Of a stretch of 64,000 nucleotides of DNA, positions 1-9,300 are shown piece by piece. Where the stretch lies: assembly GCA_965198095.1 (NCBI GenBank), contig OZ240239.1, forward strand, positions 2,108,001-2,172,000, in the 5' to 3' direction. Under the pieces are notes generated by a model that was given only the letters and a program-made list of their open reading frames with translations, made no database searches and was not told the origin of the DNA. This DNA comes from CBDFJH01 sp965198095. Lineage in GTDB: Bacteria > Latescibacterota > UBA2968 > GCA-2709665. A program made the translations under genes and the position numbers. The first letter of the stretch is position 1; each line of letters begins with the position of its first letter.

Positions 1-2769
1 CCGGTGAGCGCGGGGATGGAATCGGTGACGGCGTCGACAGCCTCGCCGTTGACGGAAGCAACGCTGGATGGGAGCGTGGTGACACTCACGCTTTCGGGGG
101 GTGCGTACGCGAGTTCCATCTTCGCCGTTCGAGGTGGTGTAACGGTATCGGGTATTGATGGCGTGAGCGTTGGCACGTTCGGCGTCGAGCGGGTGAGCGG
201 CACGAAGGTGACGGTTGAGCTCGACTTCAACGGAGACATCGACGCCGACGGCACGCTGACGTTCACGGTGAGCGCAGGGGCGATCGCGAGCTACAACGGC
301 GCTCCGTTGGCGGCGCAGTTGCCGGTGAGCGCGGGGATGGAATCGGTGACGGCGTCGACAACGTCTCCCTTGACCGAGGCGACGCTGAACGGCAGCGTGG
401 TTACGTTGACCCTCTCGGGCGCCGCGTATGCGAGTTCCATCTTCGACGTTCGGCGTGGTGTGACTGTCTCAGGAATCACCGGCGTAAGCGTGGGTACGTT
501 CGGAGTGCAGCGCGTGAGCGACACAAAGGTGACGGTTGAGCTCACGTACAGCGGAGACATCGACAGCGACGGCACGCTGACGTTCACGGTGAGCGCGGGG
601 GCGATCGCGAACTACAGCGGCGCGGCGCTGACGGCGCAGTTGCCGGTGAGCGCCGAGGCAGGCGGCGGAACCAATCAGGTACCCACGTTCAGCAACGGCT
701 CAAGCGCCACGCGCAGCTTTGCCGAGAACACAGGCGCCGGACAGAACATCGGCAGCCCGGTGAGCGCGACGGATAGCGACGGCGGCACGCTGACCTACAG
801 CCTCGCGGGTACGGATGCGGCGAGTTTTGTTCTCGTCCCAACCAGCGGTCAGCTACAGACCGAATCGGGCGTTGTCTACGACTACGACGTGAAGAACCGC
901 TACGAGGTTACGGTGCGGGTGTCCGACGGTCAGGGCGGCGCCACAACGATAGACGTGACCATCAACCTGACCGACGTGAGCGAACCACAGCCGAATCCGG
1001 AGCTTTATTGGACGGACTTGTCCGAGGACAAGATCCAGCGCGCCGATCTGGACGGCTCGAACGTCGAAGACCTGGTCACCAGCGGTTTGGACGCCCCCGT
1101 CGGTCTGGCGCTGGACGTGTCCGCCGGCAAGATGTACTGGACGGAATGGGAAAGAAACAAGATTTGGCGTGCCAACCTCGACGGATCAAATATCGAAGAC
1201 CTCATCACGAGCGGGCGCGTGCCCGTCTGGCTGGCGCTGGACGTGGCAGGCGGCAAGCTCTACTGGACGGACTGGGGTACGGACAGGATCCAGCGCGCCA
1301 ACCTGGACGGCTCGAACGTCGAAGACCTGGTTACGACAGGTCTGAACAGTCCGGCCGGTCTGGTGCTGGACGTGCCCGGCGGGAAAATGTACTGGACGGA
1401 CTCGTCCGAGGACAAGATTCAGCGCGCGGACCTCGACGGCTCGAACGTTGAAGACCTGATTACCAGCGGTTTCGGCAGTCCCAGTGGGCTGGCGCTGGAC
1501 GTGGCGAGCGGCAAGATGTACTGGACGGATCGCGAAAGGGGCGAGATCCGGCGTGCGGACCTGAATGGCGCCAATATCGAAGACGTTATCACGCGTGGTC
1601 TGGACAAGCCCTACGAGGTGGACCTGGATCTGGCCGCGGGCAAGATGTACTGGACCGACCTCGACACCGACAAGATCCAGCGCGCCAACCTGGACGGCTC
1701 GAACGTCGAAGACCTCGTCACTCGCGCCGACGGACTGGAAGATCCATCCGGCCTGGCCCTGGCGGTTGCCGCCGCCCCCACGCCCCCGGCGCCGCAGGGC
1801 CGGTGCGCAACCGGCAGCGCGGTGCCGAACCCGTCTGCCAACCCCTGGCTGGTTTCCGACTGCAATGCCCTGCTGGAGGGCCGGAACCCCCTGGCCGGAA
1901 CGGCGACGCTGAACTGGTCGGAAAACACCCTGATCTCCACGTGGGACGGCGTTACCCTCGGCGGCACGCCGCAGCGCGTAACAACGTTGAGACTTCAAAA
2001 CAAGGCGCTGAACGGATCAGTTCCGGCTCAGTTGAGCCGTCTGACCAACCTGGAAGCGTTGTACCTGACTTTCAACCAGTTGACCGGGCCCATACCGGTT
2101 GAACTGGGCGGCTTGACCAGCTTGACGCACCTGGGTCTTTTCAACAACCGGTTGACGGGTACGATCCCTCCGGAGTTGAGTCGCCTTTCCAAACTCCGAC
2201 AGTTTGCCCTCCAGAACAACCAGTTGACCGGGACGATCCCGACCTGGCTGGGTAATCTGCCACGATTGCAGATATTGAATCTGCAGGGCAACCGGCTGAC
2301 CGGGCCCATACCGGCGGAACTGGGCCGCCTGTCCGAATTGTGGCAGTTGCTCATCTTCGGTAACCAGCTGACCGGTACGATCCCGGCGGAACTTGGTAAC
2401 CTGAGTATGCTGCAGGAAGTGCGCCTGGATGACAACAAGCTGACGGGTTCGATCCCCTCGACTTTCGGCAGTCTGACCCGGTTGACTCTATTGTACCTCG
2501 CCGGCAACACCCTGACAGGGTGCGTTCCGCCTGCATTACGGGACGTGTCCAGCAATGACCTGGACAAGCTCAATCTGCCGGACTGCAGCCAGCCGCGGGG
2601 AGAGAAAACCGCAGATTTCAACGGCGACGGCATCGTGAACTTCGCCGACTTCTTCGACTTCGTGGACGCCTTCGGCACCACGGACGCCAAATTTGACCTC
2701 GACGCCAGCGGCACGGTGGACTTCGCCGATTTCTTCGAGTTTGTGGATGCCTTCGGCTCCTCGGGATAA
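1..2769 (+). CDS. Secreted YWTD-propeller/LRR protein with dockerin-like C-terminus (5' partial)
   Basis: The frame is open from the first base, and the first residues (PVSAGMESV) match the start of an internal repeat, so the gene begins upstream. Visible domains in order: two ~105-residue repeats (about 1-108 and 109-217) beginning VTAST.SPLTEATL; a cadherin-like domain (about 225-330, motif FAENTGAG...SATDSDGG); six YWTD repeats (about 338-600), the number that closes one six-bladed propeller; a Cys-bounded cap; plant-type LRRs with N.LTG.IP (about 640-850); and a dockerin-like tail (about 870-921). The tail has two EF-type loops, DFNGDGIVNFAD and DLDASGTVDFAD. No catalytic domain is seen, so a binding or adhesion role outside the cell is inferred. 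It shares its tail type with the following large genes on the same strand. Confidence 0.85.
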   Translation, partial: PVSAGMESVTASTASPLTEATLDGSVVTLTLSGGAYASSIFAVRGGVTVSGIDGVSVGTFGVERVSGTKVTVELDFNGDIDADGTLTFTVSAGAIASYNGAPLAAQLPVSAGMESVTASTTSPLTEATLNGSVVTLTLSGAAYASSIFDVRRGVTVSGITGVSVGTFGVQRVSDTKVTVELTYSGDIDSDGTLTFTVSAGAIANYSGAALTAQLPVSAEAGGGTNQVPTFSNGSSATRSFAENTGAGQNIGSPVSATDSDGGTLTYSLAGTDAASFVLVPTSGQLQTESGVVYDYDVKNRYEVTVRVSDGQGGATTIDVTINLTDVSEPQPNPELYWTDLSEDKIQRADLDGSNVEDLVTSGLDAPVGLALDVSAGKMYWTEWERNKIWRANLDGSNIEDLITSGRVPVWLALDVAGGKLYWTDWGTDRIQRANLDGSNVEDLVTTGLNSPAGLVLDVPGGKMYWTDSSEDKIQRADLDGSNVEDLITSGFGSPSGLALDVASGKMYWTDRERGEIRRADLNGANIEDVITRGLDKPYEVDLDLAAGKMYWTDLDTDKIQRANLDGSNVEDLVTRADGLEDPSGLALAVAAAPTPPAPQGRCATGSAVPNPSANPWLVSDCNALLEGRNPLAGTATLNWSENTLISTWDGVTLGGTPQRVTTLRLQNKALNGSVPAQLSRLTNLEALYLTFNQLTGPIPVELGGLTSLTHLGLFNNRLTGTIPPELSRLSKLRQFALQNNQLTGTIPTWLGNLPRLQILNLQGNRLTGPIPAELGRLSELWQLLIFGNQLTGTIPAELGNLSMLQEVRLDDNKLTGSIPSTFGSLTRLTLLYLAGNTLTGCVPPALRDVSSNDLDKLNLPDCSQPRGEKTADFNGDGIVNFADFFDFVDAFGTTDAKFDLDASGTVDFADFFEFVDAFGSSG

Positions 2770-3120
2770 GCCGGGCCGGGGCGGACAGCGCCAGCTTCGA
2801 TAGGGCAGGCCGCCGGCCAGGATTACGGCAAGACGCCCATAATCCGTTCAACAGAGACACCGCTAACTCGCACTCACTCAACGTGCGTATCGGGCGGTAA
2901 GGATATCTGCCTCGGCGGCGGGCCGACGGATAGGTCGTTTACGTTTACGGCATCGCAGGCAAGCCGGACCCTCTTCACGTCATCGACACGACGATTGGAA
3001 AGGAGCAACCCATGTTCCCTTGAACACGTACCCGGAGGAATCCAGTTCGCGGCGGGCGAAAATACTCTCGACGAAAACGTCCTCGACAACCGTACCGTTA
3101 ACTGCAAAAAGGAGGCAGCC
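2770..3120. other. Intergenic, no gene seen
   Basis: This 351-base stretch separates two same-strand secreted-protein genes. I see no convincing gene, hairpin terminator or repeat in it. An open frame from 2995 runs into the next gene, but its first part looks like untranslated leader because the strong ribosome site is at 3110-3116. Confidence 0.5.
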
Positions 3121-3930
3121 ATGCGGAATCGTCTTATTTCATCGATGTGTGCGGCGTTAGTGTTGATCGGCCCGGCATTTGCGGGAGAAATGACACGGGG
3201 ATTGACCATTACCGGAGGCCAGAACGCCTTTGCCGCGCTGAAGCTGGACCGGGACGACGCGTTGCGTACGGACAACGGAATGTTGAAAATGCACGTCTCA
3301 CTGGCGCATACGAAGAACCTGAAAGGGTACGGATTCTCGCTCCATTACGATGCGGCGAAGTACGAGTTTGTGGAAGCCAGGGAGTTGGACGGGAATCTGC
3401 TCAAGTCCAGTACGGGCCGGCAGACGCTTTTCCTCGTATCGGACCGGACGCCGGGAAGATTGGATATCGGCGCCGTGAAAGTGGATGGCCAGGGCGCCAG
3501 CGGCGACGGCAAGCTCGTTGAGCTCGTCTTCAAGTCGAGCGGCACGCCGGTGTCGTCTGATTTTCAGGTTTCGGAAAGCATGCTGGTCGGGCTGGATGGA
3601 AAAATCGATCTGCTGTCGCGCGTTGAGATCGGAAATCTGGAGGCGCGGCCCGATCGTTTCAGCATGGATCAGAATATGCCCAATCCGTTCAACCCCTCCA
3701 CCGTCATCGGATATCAGCTTCCCGAGGCGGGTCCGGTCCGGCTCGCGGTTTACAACCTGCTGGGGCAGGAAGTGCGGGTTCTGACGAACGAGTGGATGGA
3801 CGCCGGTTATTTCAAAGCGACGTGGGATGGAACGGATGAGCGGGGCCGGCGGGTGGCCAGCGGCATTTATCTGTATCGGATACAGGCCGGCAATTTCTCT
3901 GCATCCAGGCGAATGATGTTGTTGAAATAG
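3121..3930 (+). CDS. Secreted cohesin-like protein with FlgD/T9SS-type C-terminal domain
   Basis: The start at 3121 is chosen over upstream in-frame codons because AAGGAGG sits about 7 bases before it and the product (269 aa) then opens with a signal peptide (MRNRLISSMCAALVLIGPAFAG). Residues ~30-170 look like a cohesin-type beta-sandwich: a hydrophobic strand pattern with LKGYGFSLHYDAAKYEFVEA, GRLDIGAVKV and GKLVELVFKSSG. Residues ~180-269 are a FlgD-Ig/T9SS type A-like C-terminal domain (QNMPNPFNPST, YNLLGQEV, WDGTDERGRRVASGIYLYRI). Cohesins are the partners of dockerins, and dockerin-tailed proteins flank it on both sides, so a scaffold or anchor role is inferred. The cohesin call rests on pattern only, not on a profile search; another Ig-like fold is possible. 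Confidence 0.7.
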   Translation: MRNRLISSMCAALVLIGPAFAGEMTRGLTITGGQNAFAALKLDRDDALRTDNGMLKMHVSLAHTKNLKGYGFSLHYDAAKYEFVEARELDGNLLKSSTGRQTLFLVSDRTPGRLDIGAVKVDGQGASGDGKLVELVFKSSGTPVSSDFQVSESMLVGLDGKIDLLSRVEIGNLEARPDRFSMDQNMPNPFNPSTVIGYQLPEAGPVRLAVYNLLGQEVRVLTNEWMDAGYFKATWDGTDERGRRVASGIYLYRIQAGNFSASRRMMLLK

Positions 3931-3961
3931 GCGCGTACAGTACTCTTGAGAGGACAGCCCC

Positions 3962-6109
3962 GTGAATGCTTCCGCGTTCCGTATTTGCATCCTGGCGGTG
4001 CTCGCTGTCTTGCTATCGCCGCCTGCTGGACACGTCGCTTTATCCGGGTCACAATTGTCCCGCATGTCCCAACAGACAGCGCCTGAAAACCATAATGTGA
4101 TGTTGAGGGTTGTACGCGTAACGCCAGAATGGATGCCCTATGCGTCCACTGGTGGCTGGACCCAGGCCGTTTCTGTGAAAGAAAGTGATGTTCTCAAATT
4201 TTACGAAGCCGCTATCTGGGAAGAAACGTCGTCGGTCCACCTTTATGCATTCTCCAATAGTTACGATGCGGGATATGGAAACCAGGCAGGCGTCACCGTC
4301 ACCGACGAGCAGAAGATCGCCCACCGGGAGCAATTCCTTATTCGCAAGTATACGGATATGCCGGCGGCGCGGACTGAAGAAAGAAGTGTCTTTCTGAAGT
4401 CGGCATTTGTGGATATGGCATCATATCTGGTAAATCAGCACCCCGATTCCGAACATCATCTGATGTACTCCGGACACGGAGGTCCTGGCGGAAAGCTGTT
4501 TGCCGCGCAGTTATATGAGAATCACGCTAACGAGTTCCTGAAGTCGTGGACGCAGACACTGGGGAGACCATTGGGCGTGATTGACATGGGTGGACCATGC
4601 ACCAAAGGCAGTTTTTCAGACCTCGATAATTTCTCTGATTATGCGACATATTATGTCGCGTCAGACCTGCCCAACGGCGGATATACGGAGGACCAGTGGA
4701 CGTACCAGAAGCACCTCGAAACCGATCCGGAGACGCAGTACCACAATCTGTTCTCGGCGAACGAAAGCCTGGAGGATGCATTGAAGGGTCGTATTGACCT
4801 GAAGAGAAAGAGGTATGAATACTCACGAAACAACATGATAACCAATGAAGTCGCTCAAGCGAATTATCTCTATTCGTGCGCCGCGTTTCGCACCTTCAGC
4901 CCCGACTTCAAGACATTTCTCGGCAGCGGACATACCCGTTATAGTATTCATGATGACCTGTACCAGTATATGATCGATAATGGGGCTCCATCGACTCTGA
5001 TAGCGCAGTTCACCAGCGTAATCGTGCATAAAGCGGACAACAAGGATTTTTTCGCGTGGGGCAAAGTCAGGAATGGAATTTCAATGCCCCGTCCGGAAGC
5101 AGGCGACACACCTTCGGTTCCGGAGGTTACCCCTCCAGTCTCCACGGTGACGCCGCTCAGCGAGCGCACGCCACAGGTGCGGGATGCGATCGGGACCGAA
5201 GCAAGGCTCGCACAGATTTACGCCTTCCCTCTGGTTCGCAAGAACATCACCGCGCTGAAAGACGGGGATTTTGACGGACTCACCAACATGGTAGCGCTCC
5301 ACCTGTCCAGCAACCAGTTGAGCACGCTGCCGGCGGGTATTTTTAACGGGCTGACGTCACTGACATCGCTGGACCTGTCCAGCAACCAGTTGAGCGCGCT
5401 GCCAGCAGATATATTTGACGGGCTAACGTTACTGGCAACACTCAACCTTTGGAGCAACCGTCTGAACACGCTACCGGAGGGTCTATTCGAAGGACTGACG
5501 TCACTCACAACGCTCAACCTGGGTTACAACCATTTAAACAACCTGCCGGCGGGAATTTTCGTCGGACTTACGGAACTGCAATCTCTCCACCTGTACGGCA
5601 ATGCAATTGACCCGTTGCCTATCAGCGTTTCCCTGGAGGAGGTTGAGGAAGGGGAGTTCAAAGCAGTGGTCCCCACCGGTGCGCCCTTCAATATTGTTCT
5701 CCCGCTCAGCGTTACGAATGGTGCAATCAGTGGTGGTGCGGCGAGCTACGTCACGATTTCCACCGGCAGCGCGGAAAGCCCGCCCCTCACGGTGGCGCGA
5801 ACCCCCGGCACGACCGCCGCTGTTACGGTGAATATCGGCACCCTGCCCGGACTGCCCACCGACGTGAATCGATTTAACATTCTACTGCATCAAGGCTATA
5901 CGCTCGTCAAATCCGGAGATTTGCCACTGCAAATCATCGCCGCCGCGGTAGCCGCGACCGATTTCAACGGCGACGGCCGGACCGATTTTGTTGACTTTTT
6001 TCTTTTTGCCGATGCGTACGGCGGGACCGACGCGCGTTTCGACCTGGATGGCAACGGTACCGTGGACTTCGCCGATTTCTTCAAGTTTGTGGATGCGTTC
6101 GGAACGTAG
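3962..6109 (+). CDS. Clostripain/caspase-fold-like protease with LRR and dockerin-like tail
   Basis: GTG start at 3962 with GAGAGGA upstream; the N-terminus is hydrophobic (FRICILAVLAVLLSPPAG), suiting export. Residues ~40-370 resemble clan CD cysteine peptidases of the clostripain (C11) type: a likely catalytic His172 in YSGHGGPGG and Cys213 in DMGGPCTKG, each after a hydrophobic strand. Then follow an LRR block (~400-545), a shared ~95-residue Ig-like domain (~548-655, VSLEEVEEGEFKAVVPTGAPF), and a dockerin-like tail (~663-715, loops DFNGDGRTDFVD and DLDGNGTVDFAD). The Cys-capped LRR entry module of sister proteins is shortened here: RTPQVRDAI is kept but the SC..VT.AHL part is missing. Activity is inferred from the dyad; the substrate is unknown. 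Confidence 0.75.
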   Translation: MNASAFRICILAVLAVLLSPPAGHVALSGSQLSRMSQQTAPENHNVMLRVVRVTPEWMPYASTGGWTQAVSVKESDVLKFYEAAIWEETSSVHLYAFSNSYDAGYGNQAGVTVTDEQKIAHREQFLIRKYTDMPAARTEERSVFLKSAFVDMASYLVNQHPDSEHHLMYSGHGGPGGKLFAAQLYENHANEFLKSWTQTLGRPLGVIDMGGPCTKGSFSDLDNFSDYATYYVASDLPNGGYTEDQWTYQKHLETDPETQYHNLFSANESLEDALKGRIDLKRKRYEYSRNNMITNEVAQANYLYSCAAFRTFSPDFKTFLGSGHTRYSIHDDLYQYMIDNGAPSTLIAQFTSVIVHKADNKDFFAWGKVRNGISMPRPEAGDTPSVPEVTPPVSTVTPLSERTPQVRDAIGTEARLAQIYAFPLVRKNITALKDGDFDGLTNMVALHLSSNQLSTLPAGIFNGLTSLTSLDLSSNQLSALPADIFDGLTLLATLNLWSNRLNTLPEGLFEGLTSLTTLNLGYNHLNNLPAGIFVGLTELQSLHLYGNAIDPLPISVSLEEVEEGEFKAVVPTGAPFNIVLPLSVTNGAISGGAASYVTISTGSAESPPLTVARTPGTTAAVTVNIGTLPGLPTDVNRFNILLHQGYTLVKSGDLPLQIIAAAVAATDFNGDGRTDFVDFFLFADAYGGTDARFDLDGNGTVDFADFFKFVDAFGT

Positions 6110-6145
6110 GTGCGAGCGCCGCAAGATCAATTGGCGAACCCCAAG

Positions 6146-6250
6146 ACGCGCATTCCGGGGCGACTTGATCTGGATGAAGACGGCGCGGTCGGGTTCGGCG
6201 ATTTTCTGATCTTTGCAAGTGCCTTCGGCAAGAGCACCGGGTCTGCGTGA
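6146..6250 (+). pseudogene. Relic dockerin half-module
   Basis: Downstream of the stop at 6109 a different frame reads RLDLDEDGAVGFGDFLIFASAFG and then stops at 6248-6250. This is one EF-type dockerin loop of the GFGDFLIFA type used by the gene ending at 21568, not the DFADFFKFV type that ends the gene just upstream. It looks like the end of an older dockerin left behind when another dockerin 3' end was swapped in. No start codon or upstream coding region belongs to it. Confidence 0.65.
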
Positions 6251-6393
6251 GGTCCTGTTGAGTATCAAGCTGATGGTTTCATTGTGGAGAATTCTGCGGC
6301 GTGTGCGGAATCCGCGTCCGAACTCAAGCCGTATTGCCGTGATGTCCGCACGTCCCGCGGTTCGGAGGGCACACGATAGCAGTCTTAGTCAAG

Positions 6394-9300
6394 TTGGAAA
6401 CCGCCTTGAAAACTCTTGTTCGTCATCTTGCCTTGTTCCTGCTGCTCGGCCTGCTTCTCTCACCAACGGTGCTGGTTCATGCTTCGTCTTCCGTGCCGGC
6501 CGACAGCGTGCATTTCTGCCTGCCCGTCGATCCCGATCAGCGGCAGCGCGATGAGCCACGCCCCGCGGGCAAGTGGGCGGCGGACCTGGACGTTGGTGAT
6601 CCCCGCACTGTGCGGCTCTTCTACTTCCTGCCGAACGACCGGCCGTATCGCACCGAGGTGGTCGATTCGATGAAAGCGGGGATTCTCGATCTTCAGACGT
6701 TCTTTGGCGAGCAGATGGAGGCGAACGGACGTGGAAACGCGACGTTTCAGATTGAAACCGATGACCAGGGCGATCCGGTCGTACATCGCGTTGATGGTGA
6801 TTACGCCGACAGCCACTACAGCAGCCGCGGATATACGGAGGGCGAGATTAAACGTGCATTCGACAACTCGAAAAACATCATGCTGATTGTCATGGACGTC
6901 AGTAGCAGAACCGCCCATGGACGTGGAACAGGGTCGAAAAGTAGCGGATGGGCGATGGTTTACGGCGAATGGAACTGGTTTGCCGCCGCGCATGAACTGG
7001 GGCATGCTTTCGGGTTGCATCACGATTTCCGCGATGATACGTATATCATGTCCTATGGACGCGCCGATCGCTCAGTTGCTCAACTCTCCGCGTGCGCCGC
7101 CGAGTTCCTGGCCGCGCATCCGTACTTCAACGCCGACGTGCCGCTCGAAAACGAATCGCCGCCCACCGTTGAACTTGTTTCATCGGAATTTCCGTTCGGG
7201 TCAGTGAGTACCACCGTCCAACTAAGAGTTCGAGATGATGATGGCCTACACCAGGTCATCCTGTTCGTTCGTCCCAAAAATCCCTTTCTGGGAAGTACAC
7301 CCGAAGTGAAAGCGTGTGACGGATTGTCGGGTGAAACCGATACGGTTGTTGAGTTCAACTTCGACGGCAGGCTTCCATCCGACAACGTCGGCACCAGTCC
7401 TGAGGCTCATACGACGCTCTCCAACACGGTTCAGCATCCCATCCACGTCGTAGCAGTCGATACAGATGGCAATCGGTCGAATATTCGGAGTACTGCTACG
7501 CAGTTTACGCTTGAGGCAGGGCATTCGCCGCAACATATCGCCACACTTGACCGGCCTTATTATTATGACATCGGCGACCTCGCGTTTTCTCTTGATGGCG
7601 CATTTCTGGCAATCGGCGCTTCCACTGTGGAGTTGCTGGACGTTGCGAAAAGGGAGACGATAACCACCTTAGGCCATTCGGTCAACACGATTCCGACTGT
7701 AGCGTTTTCTCCCGACGGGACGCTGCTCGCCGCAGGATCCCGGGAAGGCGCTATCAAAGTGTGGAACGTGACCAGCGAAGCAGAGGTCGCGACGCTCGAA
7801 GGACATGCTGATCAAGTCGCGTCTCTGGATTTTTCGCCGGATGGTTCGATGCTCGCTTCCGGATCATTCGACCGCACGGTAAAGTTGTGGAACGTCGCGA
7901 CTTGGACAAATGGCGCCACCCTTGAAGGACACACCGAAAGAGTAGGCAAGATCGCCTTTGTGCGCGATGGGAATCTTGCTTCCGTGTCTCTTACCGGCAC
8001 TGTCAGGCTATGGAACGTGTCTGCAAGATCCCAGATTTCCACCTTTGAGACAGGAGCAAAAGGAGCGGTAGCGGTTTCCAGGGACGGGACACTTCTCGCG
8101 TCACCTACTTCATGGACAGTTAAACTTTGGGATCTGGCAACAGGAGCACAGACCGGCGCCGTGAACGATATGCGTGATTACAATCGTGCTTATCCGGTGT
8201 TTTCACCCGATGGTACCCTTCTCGCAGTGACGGCCTTTGGTCTGATTGAAATATGGGACATTTCGACGAGCGAACTTATGGCTTCCATCTCAGGGGGGCC
8301 GGGTGGCGTGCGGCGCCTGTTGTTTTCTCCAGACGGAAGAATGCTCATCGGCAATGAAGACAAGTCGAATAGTAGGCAGATCAAATTCTGGGACGTGTCC
8401 GAGTGGGCGCCTTCCAGCACCTCCGTCTGTGAGCGCACGCCCCAGGTGCGCGACGCAATCGTGGGCGAAGTGGTAGGCGTAAGCAGTTGTGGCAACGTGA
8501 CCGAAGCGCACCTCGCGGCAATTGCCAATCTTGACTTGAACAACAAGGAGATCACAACACTGAGAGAAGGCGACTTTGAGGGAATGTCCGAACTATCGGA
8601 ACTCCACCTCAGGCAGAATCAACTTTCAGGGCTTCCAGCGGGGGTTTTCAGTGGGTTGGCAGCACTGACATTGCTCGATCTCAGGAACAATCAACTGACG
8701 GCGCTTCCGGAGAGGGCGTTCAGCGGATTGACAACTCTAACACTGCTCACGCTGTCTGACAATCGGCTGACGGCACTCCCTGAAGGTGTATTCAGTGGGC
8801 TGTCAGAGCTAACAGAACTCTATCTCCGGGACAACCAACTGACGACTCTTCCGGAGGAGGTTTTCAATGGATTGGCAGCACTAACAGAACTCCACCTCTA
8901 TAACAATCAACTGACGGCGCTTCCAGAGAGTGTCTTCAATGGGCTGTCGGCACTCAGATCGCTGGACCTGCATGGCAATCTACTGACGACACTTCCGGAC
9001 GATATGCTGTCGGGGTTGACTTCACTGACAACCCTGAACCTTGAGAGCAACCGGTTGACGACGCTGCCCGAAAGCATCTTTGCAGGACCGACCGGCATAA
9101 CCAGGCTGGCCATGGGCGGCAACGCGGCCGATCCACTGCCGCTTGACGTTTTCCTGGAGAAGACCGGAGAAGGCCAATTCAAGGCGGTGGTGCCCGTCGG
9201 CGCACCGTTTGAGATTGTGCTGCCGATCCGTGTCAGGAATGGGGACATCAGCGCTGGCGCAACCACCGTCACGATTCCCGCCGGCAGCGTCGAAAGTGAG

